Assembly: GCA_029933365.1 (NCBI GenBank)
Contig: JAOZOH010000020.1
Span: 1 to 33,915 of the forward strand
Length of the DNA: 33,915 nt
Reading direction: 5' to 3'
Origin: Desulfuromusa sp.
Lineage (GTDB): Bacteria; Desulfobacterota; Desulfuromonadia; Desulfuromonadales; Geopsychrobacteraceae
Shown: positions 6,678-15,628 of the stretch, piece by piece
How positions within the stretch are numbered: position 1 is the stretch's first letter
Layout of the letters: each line of letters starts with the position of its first letter
Notes under the pieces: model-generated
The model's input: the letters and a program-made list of their open reading frames with translations, nothing else
Databases searched by the model: none
What the model was told of the DNA's origin: nothing
Translations under genes and position numbers: made by a program

Positions 6678-8234
6678 ATGTCCGATTACGGAACACTTCA
6701 AGATCGCGTACGAAACAAAGAGCTGCTCAAATTGGTTAAAACCCCTGAGCAATGTGTCGAGTACTTTAAAGACGGCATGAATGTTGGCATGTCCGGTTTT
6801 ACCCCGGTCGGCTACCCAAAAGTTGTCCCGGTCGCCCTGTGTGACCATGTTGAGAAAAACAATCTACAAGGCAAACTGAAGCTCAACCTGTTCATCGGTG
6901 CTTCCGTTGGTGCCGAAGTCGAAGACCGCATGGCATCCCTCGATATGATCGATCGTCGCTGGCCGTATCAAACCGGTAAAGAACTCGGTAAAGCGATTAA
7001 CCGTGGTGATATCCGTATGGGTGACAAGCACTTGTCAATGTTTGCTCAGGATCTGAAGTTTGGTTTCTACACCAAAGATGACGGCGGCAGACTTGACCTT
7101 GGCGTTATCGAAGCTTCTGCCATCACTGAAAATGGCGACATCATCCTCTCTGGTGCTATAGGTGCCGCAAACGAAGTTATTGACATTGCCGACAAGATCA
7201 TTGTTGAAATCAACACTGGTCTCCCTTCCTTTGAAGGAATGCATGACATCTTCATGACCGACGTACCTCCATATCGTCAGATTATCCCCATCACTGACGC
7301 CAAGCAGCGTATCGGTACTCCATGGGTTCCCACTGATACCAGCAAAATTGTTGCTATCGTTGAGTCCAAAATGCCTGACAACGGTCGTGCTCTGCGTGGC
7401 ACCGACCCAACAGCTCAAGCTATTGCTGACAATATTGTCGACTTTTTCCAAGTTGAAGTTAAAGCCGGTCGTCTGCCAAAGAACCTGCTGCCACTGCAGT
7501 CTGGTGTCGGTTCCATCGCCAACGCTGTTGTTGGTGGCCTGACCACATCACCTTTTGAAGACCTCATCGTCTTTACTGAAGTTCTCCAAGATACCTTCCT
7601 CGACTTCATGGACTCAGGCAAGTGTAAGTACATCAACTGTACCTCCCTGTCACTGTCCAACGATGGTTTTGAACTGTGGTGGAAAGACTTTGAGAAGTAC
7701 AAGAACATGGTTCTCATGCGTCCACAGCAGATCTCCAACAACCCGGAAGTTATCCGTCGTCTCGGTGCTATCGGCATGAACACTCCACTTGAGTTTGATA
7801 TCTTTGCCCATGCTAACTCCACCCACGCTGGTGGTACCCGCATGCTGAACGGTATCGGTGGTTCTGGTGACTTCGAGCGGAATGCTTACATCTCGATGAT
7901 GCATTGCCCATCATGTCGTGCCAGCAAAACTGATGAGTTCGGTATCTCCGGTGTTGTTCCAAAGGTTCCACACGTTGACCACACTGAGCATGATATTGAT
8001 GTTCTGGTCACCGAGCAGGGCCTGGCTGACCTGCGTGGCATGTCACCACTTGATCGTGCCCGTGAAATCATCGCCAAATGTGCTCACCCATCCTACAAAG
8101 ATTATCTCACCGACTATCTTGAGCGTGGGATCAAAGCAACTGGCGGTCATCATGAGCCACAGCTGCTGGACGAGTGCTACAACTTGCACCTTAACCTTGC
8201 CAAAAACGGCACCATGCGTTTCTGGGAAAAGTAA
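6678..8234 (+). CDS. Acetyl-CoA hydrolase/transferase family protein (probable succinyl-CoA:acetate CoA-transferase)
   Basis: This 518-residue family I CoA-transferase would exchange CoA between acetyl-CoA and a carboxylate; in related acetate-oxidising or fumarate-respiring bacteria such enzymes link acetate activation to the succinyl-CoA step of the TCA cycle. Visible motifs: FKDGMNVGMSGFTPVGYPKVVP (outline), GAAN in GAIGAANEVID, QSGVGSIANAVVGGL (CoA-binding glycine-rich loop), the candidate catalytic glutamate E301 in VFTEVLQD, HANSTHAGGTRMLNGIGGSGDF and VTEQGLADLRG. ATG 6678 is chosen for its aggagg site; an upstream ATG at 6636 has none. Codon choice looks strongly biased (frequent ggt, cgt, aac, tcc), as in highly expressed genes. 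Substrate identity cannot be fixed from sequence alone. Confidence 0.88.
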   Translation: MSDYGTLQDRVRNKELLKLVKTPEQCVEYFKDGMNVGMSGFTPVGYPKVVPVALCDHVEKNNLQGKLKLNLFIGASVGAEVEDRMASLDMIDRRWPYQTGKELGKAINRGDIRMGDKHLSMFAQDLKFGFYTKDDGGRLDLGVIEASAITENGDIILSGAIGAANEVIDIADKIIVEINTGLPSFEGMHDIFMTDVPPYRQIIPITDAKQRIGTPWVPTDTSKIVAIVESKMPDNGRALRGTDPTAQAIADNIVDFFQVEVKAGRLPKNLLPLQSGVGSIANAVVGGLTTSPFEDLIVFTEVLQDTFLDFMDSGKCKYINCTSLSLSNDGFELWWKDFEKYKNMVLMRPQQISNNPEVIRRLGAIGMNTPLEFDIFAHANSTHAGGTRMLNGIGGSGDFERNAYISMMHCPSCRASKTDEFGISGVVPKVPHVDHTEHDIDVLVTEQGLADLRGMSPLDRAREIIAKCAHPSYKDYLTDYLERGIKATGGHHEPQLLDECYNLHLNLAKNGTMRFWEK

Positions 8235-8266
8235 TCTAGATTCTACAGTTACAATTGCAATAAAAT

Positions 8267-8302
8267 GGCCCCGCCTGTTTTCCGGTGGGGCCTTCTTTTT
8301 TA
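8267..8302 (+). terminator. Intrinsic terminator after the CoA-transferase gene
   Basis: The stem ggccccgcc (8267-8275) pairs with ggtggggcc (8284-8292), with one G-T wobble, and is followed by ttctttttt. Confidence 0.88.
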
Positions 8303-8318
8303 ATCAAAATCAAAAACC

Positions 8319-8447
8319 TTAACGCAGAGACGGAGAGAGGCAGAGAAGAGCAAAAGCTTTTTAGTTTAAATCATGAACATAGCCAAACCAGATTCAGTCT
8401 TTGGTTTTCTCTCCATTTTTCAGCGATTCTCTGCGGCTCTCCGTTAA
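8319..8447. repeat. 129-bp imperfect palindromic repeat between convergent genes
   Basis: The arms ttaacgcagagacggaga (from 8319) and the complement of ctgcggctctccgttaa (ending 8447) form an imperfect inverted repeat. It fills the space between the CoA-transferase terminator and the 3' end of mshQ. No gene is apparent in it. Confidence 0.6.
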
Positions 8448-8461
8448 CAAGTTCTTTGCTC

Positions 8462-11400
8462 TCACCAAACCGATTCCCGCATATAAATCAACCGCTGATT
8501 CCCTTTAAATATACCAAAAGTCGCTTTTGCCGTGGGATTGTTTCCACCCGGTTGCAACCATTCCATATCCGCCCTGGTGGCCTGGGATAAATCAAAGGTC
8601 AAATCAACACTGCCACCATTTCCCACCCCCGGAGCACTCAGACTCAAACTATTTCCTAAGCCAGAAAGCAATGTACCGTTTCCAGAAGCTGCCGTATCAC
8701 CGGACACCAGATTCCCCTGGAAATTACTAAGGACCAGGTTCAGGGAATCATAAGCGGTGCAGTTGTCAAGAGAATTGGGAACAAACCCCGATCCATCATA
8801 ATATTCAGTCAGCACCGGAATTGTCAGCGGCAAAGTTTCGGGTCCGTAAGCATTCTGCAATTGTATCTGCCCATAGCGTATCTCTGTTCCTGTCGGAGTA
8901 AAAGTAGTGGGGAGTCCTGTTGTAGAAACTCCATCGCTATCAGAAATAGCGGTTACCGACAGCTGAATATCACTGGTGAATGGGGCAACCAGAGCATTGG
9001 CTTCACGTGTATAAGTAAATTGATCTGCCCCCAGAGTGAAGTTCAGAGTTCCATCATCATTTTGTATCAGGTTGCTGGAAGCAGGGGCCCAAGTCAGAAC
9101 AAGAGGACTCCCTAGAGCTCCTATATGACTTGCATCAGCAGTCACCGCTGGCATACTGATCTGAATCGCAGGATTAGTTAATTTGACGAAATCATCACGA
9201 TAATTGACGGTCGTATTTCCAGCACTGCCAGTCGCAGTAATCAACATTTCTGGAAAATTGGAGGGATTATAAGTAAAAGACTGGCCGGAATAAGTGAATC
9301 CGGTGCAACCATCCAGGAAAACACCGTTATTTGTGATTGAGGTTACAAAGTGATCCGGGGTAAATCGGCCGATATTGGCAGAAGTTGCCACGGGCAAAGA
9401 AGCCCAAAAATAGTTTGGTGAGGTTGCAGTAAAAGTATAGACTCCGACCTCGGAAACGGTTTGATTGGCAATGATATGTTCGCCATTATCCGCTGCAGAA
9501 ATATCAATGGATGTGACCCCGATCCCCCCTGCACTGACTCCAGCACTGGATGGTGCAATCAAGTTGTGGGTGATTGGGATTGAATTGAGTTGAAAATTTT
9601 GTGTTGTCGAATTTCCACTACAGAAATCGGTATCACCGGACGATTCCCAACAAACCCCTTTTACTTTGAGATTGAAGATTTCATCGACATGCTTAAATGC
9701 TGAGCAGGATCCATTTCCAGTGGCACAATCAGCATTGGCATCATCGGAATAGACACATAGCCCAACAGGTCGTGCAATAAAGCCATCGGCACCCAGCATC
9801 ACCAGCCCGGCTTCTTCAGCGCCAACACCATCATACCTCACATCCAGCTGCATTTGACCGGCATCCGGATAGCTCACCGTAAAGTTCGTAGTTGCAGTCG
9901 CATCAAAATTCAGAGGAATACCAGTACCGGAGCTACTGGTCGCTATATTCGTTCCACTGAGAGAAACCGAACTAGTTCCTGTAGCTGGATTGACATAGGT
10001 ACTCCAGAAATTGACAGTCTTGGTTGCACCGGCAAAACCCGCATCAGCAACACAGGTTTGGGTTGTGTTATCCATACGAACAGCTTGAATCGAAACGCTG
10101 GGTGAAGTCTGACAAGAAGTGAAATCTGGCACATCAAAGATAAACCCGGAATCATAGAAATCGATACCACAATCCCCCTCAATACCAGAATCAAAACACT
10201 TATACCCATTGGTCGGAACCGGGTTAGGATTTGTCAGCCCCAAGGTCACAGTCCCTGGTAGAGTCTGACCTAGTTGAAAAATCTGGTGCCCGGTAAAAGT
10301 CTGTGTGTCGCCACCAATCCAGGTTGGTGGATTCGCCGTTGCAGGAGTCAAAGTTAGCGTAACGGGATCGGTATGTTCGGCACTGCAAGCAGCATCAACG
10401 CAAGCTCGGAGGGTAATATCGGAACGCTGACAAGTCAGGCCAACACCCGTATGTTCAATACGAATATGATCAACAGCGCCACAAAGCTGGCAGTTCAAGG
10501 GAGAACCATCCCAGCGCAAACCTGAATTTTCCATGGCATAGATTGCCGCAATATTAGCTGCAGGGAGAGCACCATCATAAAACTTCAACTCATCCAGTTG
10601 CGTATCAAGATTCTGTCGAGCAGTCGTACTGACAAAATCTGCCGTTGTTCCAATGCTGGTGTAATTTCCAGTTTGTTTATAATCCACGGAATTGGAGTAG
10701 ACACCATCAACATATAAATCGGTATTGGGTCCGTTACCGACAAAAGCCAGATGATGCCAGCCGGTCAAAGAACTTGGAAATATTGCTAAATGAGAATTAG
10801 GGTCACTGGAGGCGCCCCAGTACCTTTCACCAGTCGTTGTATGTTCACGGATCCAACATAGATCGTGGTCACCACCGGCAATAACACTATAGCGATAATT
10901 ACTGTATAAAAAGTGATTGTTAAACCCAGGCGGAAAGTTAATCCACATCATCAGTGTCCAGTCCCCACTGAGCGGGATAGGATTACCAGTTAAAGAAATA
11001 TGGCGATCATAATCTGTCCCCTCATTCTGTAAATTAGCCACATTACATAAACCACCACTATAATCGGTACCTGGAGCAGTATGGGCACCCTGCACAACCG
11101 CCCCGGGATAATTTCCCAGTTCATCTTGCACAACCGCCCCAGTTGTCCAGTCGCAACCTTCAAAACGGTATTCGGCAATCGGGTAGACACACATTCGGGC
11201 GGTATTTTGCAAGATACTGATCTGTGCCGCAGTCAATGCTCCATCGTGAACTCTGACTTCATCAAGGTTTCCAAGAAAATGGAAATTAGGGCCTGACTCT
11301 CCGGAAGAATTATTCTCTCCCCCCATTGAGGCATCACCAACATCATGTCCCCATGATCCCGTATAGGTAGTGGAGACTGCGGCCAACTGGTTACCGGCCT

Positions 11401-12301
11401 GATCGTAAACATAGATTCGTTTTATATTGTTGGAAATATCAGCAACTGCAGCAACAAAGTACCAGGTATTACTCGCTATCACATTTGGGGTATCAAGGAT
11501 GATCGGGCTGGTGCTCCGTGAAAAAAATCTGACTCGCCCGGTTCCCCCATCACCCAAACTGAAACCGAAACCCTGGGTGTTATTTGGATCATCAATCAAA
11601 ATCCGCTGCCCGGAACGGGTATTATCTGTCGTCCTGATCCATGCAGTAATCGTATAGTCGGTTGTTAGGTCAGGGTAACCCGAGGGTAGAGCGACATAAT
11701 CATCAACACCATCAAATACACCGTAGTAACAAGTTCCAGGATTACCGGGAATCGCCGGTGAAACAGCTTCTGTCGTCGCCCCATTATTTGCAGTTGCTGC
11801 ATAATTATTGCCGCTGCTGTCACTGACCTCACCAGCGGCACCCGTCCAGAAAGTCTCATCAAACTGATAGTTAACTTCAGCTGAGCTACCAATAGTAATA
11901 GCATTACTCATAGCATATGTTGCACTCGCCCCTTGACTACAACTATCGTTACGATAGGCAACAAAATCGACACTGTAGGTTCCAACTGTCGCCGGGGCAG
12001 TAATATTAAATGTTTCGCTGTATGTACCAGCAGAATTATGGTTTGGATGGTCCTCGCAGTTGAAAATTCCATCAAGTAACCACGAGGTTGAACGCCAGCG
12101 CCCATTAGCACCGTTGCCATTGGTCCTCACGTTGATGGCTGCGCTAATTGTCGCTGATGGAGCCACAGTGACCATTGCAGTACCATCCAACGTCACAGAA
12201 TTGATGGTTCTTGCGGCATAAATGGTTGGTGACCATAGCAATAACAACGCAAAAGCAAGACCACAGATTATTAAAAGATTTCGTAACTCCTTATAAACCA
12301 T
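8462..12301 (-). CDS. mshQ: MshQ-like pilus-associated surface protein with two LamG-like domains
   Basis: This is a 1279-residue exported protein at the end of the MSHA locus, presumably a tip adhesin or pilus-associated surface protein. A signal peptide (LLIICGLAFALLLLWSPTIYAA) precedes a beta-sandwich region (about 30-135). Two concanavalin/LamG-like jelly rolls follow: about 145-365 (FDGVDDYVALPSGYP, YTITAWIRTTDN, NLDEVRVHDGALTAAQI) and about 375-590 (DWTLMMWINFP, GWHHLAFVGNG, LDELKFYDGALPAANI). The C-terminal half resembles the DUF6701 region of MshQ proteins and ends with the typical WLQPGG...ATFGIFKGNQRLIYMRESVW. Cysteines are frequent, suggesting disulfides. ATG 12301 overlaps the mshP stop (TGATG), and a ggag site is absent, indicating coupling. 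Confidence 0.88.
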   Translation of the reverse strand: MVYKELRNLLIICGLAFALLLLWSPTIYAARTINSVTLDGTAMVTVAPSATISAAINVRTNGNGANGRWRSTSWLLDGIFNCEDHPNHNSAGTYSETFNITAPATVGTYSVDFVAYRNDSCSQGASATYAMSNAITIGSSAEVNYQFDETFWTGAAGEVSDSSGNNYAATANNGATTEAVSPAIPGNPGTCYYGVFDGVDDYVALPSGYPDLTTDYTITAWIRTTDNTRSGQRILIDDPNNTQGFGFSLGDGGTGRVRFFSRSTSPIILDTPNVIASNTWYFVAAVADISNNIKRIYVYDQAGNQLAAVSTTYTGSWGHDVGDASMGGENNSSGESGPNFHFLGNLDEVRVHDGALTAAQISILQNTARMCVYPIAEYRFEGCDWTTGAVVQDELGNYPGAVVQGAHTAPGTDYSGGLCNVANLQNEGTDYDRHISLTGNPIPLSGDWTLMMWINFPPGFNNHFLYSNYRYSVIAGGDHDLCWIREHTTTGERYWGASSDPNSHLAIFPSSLTGWHHLAFVGNGPNTDLYVDGVYSNSVDYKQTGNYTSIGTTADFVSTTARQNLDTQLDELKFYDGALPAANIAAIYAMENSGLRWDGSPLNCQLCGAVDHIRIEHTGVGLTCQRSDITLRACVDAACSAEHTDPVTLTLTPATANPPTWIGGDTQTFTGHQIFQLGQTLPGTVTLGLTNPNPVPTNGYKCFDSGIEGDCGIDFYDSGFIFDVPDFTSCQTSPSVSIQAVRMDNTTQTCVADAGFAGATKTVNFWSTYVNPATGTSSVSLSGTNIATSSSGTGIPLNFDATATTNFTVSYPDAGQMQLDVRYDGVGAEEAGLVMLGADGFIARPVGLCVYSDDANADCATGNGSCSAFKHVDEIFNLKVKGVCWESSGDTDFCSGNSTTQNFQLNSIPITHNLIAPSSAGVSAGGIGVTSIDISAADNGEHIIANQTVSEVGVYTFTATSPNYFWASLPVATSANIGRFTPDHFVTSITNNGVFLDGCTGFTYSGQSFTYNPSNFPEMLITATGSAGNTTVNYRDDFVKLTNPAIQISMPAVTADASHIGALGSPLVLTWAPASSNLIQNDDGTLNFTLGADQFTYTREANALVAPFTSDIQLSVTAISDSDGVSTTGLPTTFTPTGTEIRYGQIQLQNAYGPETLPLTIPVLTEYYDGSGFVPNSLDNCTAYDSLNLVLSNFQGNLVSGDTAASGNGTLLSGLGNSLSLSAPGVGNGGSVDLTFDLSQATRADMEWLQPGGNNPTAKATFGIFKGNQRLIYMRESVW

Positions 12302-12699
12302 CAGGGGAACCCAACCTTCATCTCTGCCCTTCGGGAAACAAAATCAGGGGAACCATAACTGCCAAAAGTCGCTGTCGCACCGATTCTGTAGACATCGTAT
12401 GGGCCAATCGGACCTTCGGTAAATTGTTGATTAGAGCAGGTCACATCGACATTAAAATTTTCAACCGTCATTGTCCCGTTACAGGGATTTCCCGTACTTG
12501 CTTGCGCCGCACCCCATTCAAGACCACTACGAGCTGCCTGATAAGCCCGTGCACCCTGTAAAGCAAAAATGCTGGTAGAGCTTTGTACCCCGATCAAGCG
12601 CATCATCACCACTCCCAGGAGTGCTAAAACAACTAGAATAAAAATGGCCTGCACCAGAGTAAACCCGGCATTATTCTTTATAACTGTTGGTATTCTCAT
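12301..12699 (-). CDS. mshP: MSHA biogenesis protein MshP, prepilin-like
   Basis: This is a 132-residue minor-pilin-like protein of the PilX/MshP kind, which often helps form the pilus tip-priming complex. The N-terminus reads NNAG|FTLVQAIFILVVLALLG: a prepilin peptidase site followed by a hydrophobic helix. Glu at mature position 5, normally needed for subunit alignment, is replaced by Gln, a feature shared by PilX/MshP-like and GspK-like tip subunits. GARAYQAARSGLEWGA (about 48-63) is typical of PilX-type proteins. Two cysteines follow (NPCNG, VTCSN). It overlaps mshO by four bases and mshQ by one. Confidence 0.85.
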   Translation of the reverse strand: MRIPTVIKNNAGFTLVQAIFILVVLALLGVVMMRLIGVQSSTSIFALQGARAYQAARSGLEWGAAQASTGNPCNGTMTVENFNVDVTCSNQQFTEGPIGPYDVYRIGATATFGSYGSPDFVSRRAEMKVGFP

Positions 12700-13508
12700 G
12701 GTGTATTCATCACATGAACCTGATGCAGCAAAGTGATTGTTTCCCCTGCTTCAGATAAAGAAAGTTCCAATGTCACCAACCCAGCTCTCTGACTGGCTCC
12801 CGGATCGTAACTGAACTGACAACTGCTGATAGCTCGCGAAACAAGATTTGCCGAACCCGCCGGGGGCGGTGCCTGACTCACAGAGAGCGCATAACCTGCA
12901 TAACGGTTTAAAACTCCCCCTTCACAAGCATAAGTTACTGGCTGATCGACAACAAAAAAACGTTGATACGGTGAAGCGTTGCCAAAATCGAATCCGGGTG
13001 ACAGGTTGACATGTGCCACTGTGCTTCCTACACCGACAACCGCCATATTATCTGGCGATGCAGCATAAGCATTGCCACTCAGCCCGCCTGAAGAAGTATT
13101 GTAAACGATCAGATTCTGCCCAGCAGCGGGAATGATCCGAAGGTCACCAAGAACATCAAATCCACTATCAGCAACGTTGAAATCGAGGATATCACCTCCC
13201 GTTGCAGGGTCAGGATAACGGCGATAACGACCACCATCGACTGTATTCAATATTTCCAAATATTGTCCAGACCCATCAATCCGGATACTGTTCGGCAGGG
13301 CATGACGGATGTCACGCTGCATCCGCCGCAAAGACATTTCAGCCTGATCAACTAACCTGGTACGACGCGACAAATCAATATACCCGGTCACAGGCGCAAC
13401 AATAAACTGTCCCCCAAGCGTGGCCAGAATTCCAACAATCACGATGACCACAATCAGTTCGATCAAGGTAAATCCAGATATTGAGGATTTTTGTTGTCGT
13501 AATGCCAT
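12696..13508 (-). CDS. mshO: MSHA minor pilin MshO
   Basis: This 270-residue type IV minor pilin has the leader MALRQQKSSISG and mature N-terminus FTLIELIVVIVIVGILATLGG with Glu5, so it should be cleaved by prepilin peptidase and packed into the pilus or its tip complex. It continues with RRTRLVDQAEMSLRRMQRDIRHALPNSIRI in outline, the GspJ/PilW-like segment typical of MshO, then a beta-rich C-terminal domain ending in VTLELSLSEAGETITLLHQVHVMN. Two cysteines (YACEGG, SSCQF) may pair. It is located between mshD and mshP exactly as in the Vibrio and Shewanella loci. Confidence 0.88.
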   Translation of the reverse strand: MALRQQKSSISGFTLIELIVVIVIVGILATLGGQFIVAPVTGYIDLSRRTRLVDQAEMSLRRMQRDIRHALPNSIRIDGSGQYLEILNTVDGGRYRRYPDPATGGDILDFNVADSGFDVLGDLRIIPAAGQNLIVYNTSSGGLSGNAYAASPDNMAVVGVGSTVAHVNLSPGFDFGNASPYQRFFVVDQPVTYACEGGVLNRYAGYALSVSQAPPPAGSANLVSRAISSCQFSYDPGASQRAGLVTLELSLSEAGETITLLHQVHVMNTP

Positions 13509-13515
13509 CTACACC

Positions 13516-13980
13516 TCAGTAATTCGCTCGGTAACCAGTCAAAATCAAACTTTCCCCAGCCGGGTCGATCACAGTCACATCAATCTTCAATCCGGAAACT
13601 TCATTTCCTGATGGGCCATAATTTTGCGGGACCACACTGACACTGACCGAGTAATTTCCCAGACCACTGATGGCATTTCCATTCTGATCAACAGCACCGC
13701 TGTCAGACAGGCCATTATAATCATCAACATCATCAAACAGCGTCCGACTTCCTTCACCATCAGCATCGGGATCAGAATAATTTTTCAGGGTGATCTCTTC
13801 CATATAGGCATCAGCAATAGCAATTGCCTGATGGCGTAATACCGGATCGGCTGAATGTAAAGTGGTGTAATTTATAACCGACATAACACCAGCGAGTGCA
13901 ACGGAGATAACCACCATTGCTACGATCAACTCTATCAGGGTCACACCCTGATTATTTCTGATATAATTCAGCATCTTCAT
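13516..13980 (-). CDS. mshD: MSHA minor pilin MshD
   Basis: This 154-residue minor pilin has the leader MKMLNYIRNNQG and mature VTLIELIVAMVVISVALAGVMSVI, with Glu5 conserved and the first mature residue Val instead of Phe. The segment SADPVLRHQAIAIADAYMEEI is the MshD/GspI-like signature, followed by an Asp-rich loop (DPDADGEGSRTLFDDVDDYNG) and a beta-rich C-terminus. It overlaps the end of mshC by four bases (ATGA), so translation is probably coupled. MshD should belong to the minor pilin complex with C, O and P. Confidence 0.88.
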   Translation of the reverse strand: MKMLNYIRNNQGVTLIELIVAMVVISVALAGVMSVINYTTLHSADPVLRHQAIAIADAYMEEITLKNYSDPDADGEGSRTLFDDVDDYNGLSDSGAVDQNGNAISGLGNYSVSVSVVPQNYGPSGNEVSGLKIDVTVIDPAGESLILTGYRANY

Positions 13981-14438
13981 TGCGCATCCACAGTGCCAGT
14001 TTCAGCAATCACGGTAAAACTGTCACTGTCGATATTAACGGTTACAGCACTTGAACTGCGCCCCATGGCATCAAAGATAAAACTACCGGGAATCGAAGTC
14101 AGGCTCACACCTGAAATATTGTTGCTGGTAATTGGATGATTGCTGATTGTTGCAAACGCACCTGATGTGCAATCTGTCGAATGTTGCTGAAGGGCGTAAC
14201 TGCTACCTGAGATACTCACCCGAACCTCACAGCCACTGGCTACCGCCAGTTTCTGGGCGTAACGAACCGCACTAGCAACTTCATCATAGGCCGCACGAGT
14301 CCGGTAATCACTCAAATTGAAGAATTTCGGCATTGCAAAGGCTGCCAGAATCCCGAGCAATAGAATAATGACAACCAGTTCAATTAGAGTGAAACCCTTA
14401 TGACATGATTTATAAACATCCATCAAAATTTTTCTCAT
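13977..14438 (-). CDS. mshC: MSHA minor pilin MshC
   Basis: This 153-residue GspH/FimT-like minor pilin has the mature start FTLIELVVIILLLGILAAFAMPKFF after a leader ending SCHKG. The segment YDEVASAVRYAQKLAVASGCEVRVSISGSSYALQQ is the GspH-type fold core; cysteines in SGCEV and TDCTSG may pair. The given start ATG 14438 lies just after the terminator downstream of mshA and has no clear ribosome site; ATG 14423 is an alternative. Position after mshA and before mshD matches known MSHA loci. Confidence 0.85.
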   Translation of the reverse strand: MRKILMDVYKSCHKGFTLIELVVIILLLGILAAFAMPKFFNLSDYRTRAAYDEVASAVRYAQKLAVASGCEVRVSISGSSYALQQHSTDCTSGAFATISNHPITSNNISGVSLTSIPGSFIFDAMGRSSSAVTVNIDSDSFTVIAETGTVDAQ

Positions 14439-14440
14439 GC

Positions 14441-14477
14441 AAAAAGCAAAACGGAGCCCTAGAGAGGCTCCGTTTTG
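14441..14477 (-). terminator. Terminator/attenuator between mshA and mshC
   Basis: Caaaacggagcc (14447-14458) and ggctccgttttg (14466-14477) form a perfect 12-bp stem; reading on the minus strand it is followed by a T-rich tract. It should end most transcripts after the major pilin and let a fraction continue into the minor pilins. Confidence 0.75.
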
Positions 14478-14513
14478 TAAACAAAATGACAGTATACTAA
14501 CCCCCTAGAACAC

Positions 14514-14963
14514 CTATTGGCAACCAGTCTTAAGCACTACTGAAGATGCTGGAGTTACAACACCTGCTGCGCTTGTTGCCTCAGAGTAAGTAACAGAACA
14601 AGTCGCCGGTGTTGGAGAGCCATCGAGAGAGAAAACACCCGTTGCAGCAGTATAAGTAAATCCCTCAATTGAAACGGCCTCATCAATACCGCCCGCAGCT
14701 TCCTCCGGATAACCATAAACCAAACTAACGGCATCACCTTCCATTGTTATACTACCTGTAGCTCCTGTTGCACCATTAACAAGCGCTTGTGCATGAGCTA
14801 ACGCAGTTGCACTACGTACGGCTCCAAGCAAGCCATCAACAGTGGATTCGCGTGCATCAACCTGCATATTCACAAACTTCGGTACAGCAACAGCCGCCAA
14901 AATTCCCAAAATAACAATGACCACAACCAGTTCAATCAGTGTAAAACCTTTTTGATTTCCCAT
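14514..14963 (-). CDS. mshA: MSHA major pilin subunit MshA
   Basis: This 149-residue type IVa pilin is the main structural subunit of the fibre. The short leader MGNQKG is followed by FTLIELVVVIVILGILAAVAVPKFVNMQVDARESTVDGL (outline), with Glu5, the hydrophobic helix and the MshA-typical VPKFVNMQ-A-R stretch. ATALAHAQAL and YGYPEEA also match MshA pilins. The C-terminal cysteines in ATCSVTY and at position 148 should form the D-loop disulfide. A strong aagaggag ribosome site precedes the start. The 66-base upstream gap contains TATATA at 15011-15016 as a weak -10 candidate, and a terminator directly follows the gene, both consistent with separate strong expression. Confidence 0.9.
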   Translation of the reverse strand: MGNQKGFTLIELVVVIVILGILAAVAVPKFVNMQVDARESTVDGLLGAVRSATALAHAQALVNGATGATGSITMEGDAVSLVYGYPEEAAGGIDEAVSIEGFTYTAATGVFSLDGSPTPATCSVTYSEATSAAGVVTPASSVVLKTGCQ

Positions 14964-15028
14964 TTTTTACTCCTCTTTAGATTCTGGCAACTTACGTCAC
15001 CATTAGATGTTATATAGTTTTTGAATAT

Positions 15029-15580
15029 TTATCCCCAGGGTCTGAGCCATCGATATGATTCCAGTGCCTTGAGGGTTAATCCGGAGATATATTTTCTTGA
15101 TCCTTCTCCTCGTTTTCTATCGGAATAAACCGGAAAAATCTTAAACTGTATTCGAGCTGGTTCCGTCAATTCAGTTTCAAAATACACCTGGTTTCTCACC
15201 AGATAAATCAACACCTGCGCCTGGCTGTCGTAAAACCAACTCCCCTTTTCAATGTCTTCTAACTGATAGTTGCTGATCACACCGAGATAGTTGTTCGGTT
15301 TTTCTGCCAACAAATCCATCGGGTTACTGTCAACCAGTTTATTTAAACCAACCATATCACCGGCTACAAAATGGCCGGCAACCTGCATCCCAATGGCACT
15401 GCGCATGACGCCAATATCGTGCTCCATGGATGTCCGTTCGACATCAACCAAGAGCTTATAATAATAATTAAGGGCAACAACTGCGAGAATACTGATGATG
15501 GCAACAACCACAGCCAGTTCAAAAAATGTGAAGCCTCGCTGATTCAAGTTAGGGAGACGTTGACCATAATTAGTTCTCAC
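15029..15580 (-). CDS. Prepilin-like protein in the MshF position
   Basis: This 183-residue protein has a prepilin leader (NLNQRG) and a mature N-terminus FTFFELAVVVAIISILAVVALNYYY with Glu5 retained. The rest (MEHDIGVMRSAIGMQVAGHFVAG, EKPNNYLGVISNYQLEDIEKGSWFYD, LIYLVRNQVYFET) resembles MshF, and its place between mshG and mshA is where mshF and mshB occur in Vibrio. A separate mshB is not found, so this gene could serve either role. It starts at GTG 15580 with a weak ribosome site. Confidence 0.75.
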   Translation of the reverse strand: MRTNYGQRLPNLNQRGFTFFELAVVVAIISILAVVALNYYYKLLVDVERTSMEHDIGVMRSAIGMQVAGHFVAGDMVGLNKLVDSNPMDLLAEKPNNYLGVISNYQLEDIEKGSWFYDSQAQVLIYLVRNQVYFETELTEPARIQFKIFPVYSDRKRGEGSRKYISGLTLKALESYRWLRPWG

Positions 15581-15628
15581 TTATGAAGTATCCCTTAATT
15601 TAATAAATTAATCAAGAAAATATTGCAA

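Noticed and set aside
14964..15000. Sigma-54 promoter for mshA (tggtgacgtaagttgcc)
   Set aside because: The GG and GC elements are separated by 11 bases instead of 10 and the flanking bases fit poorly.
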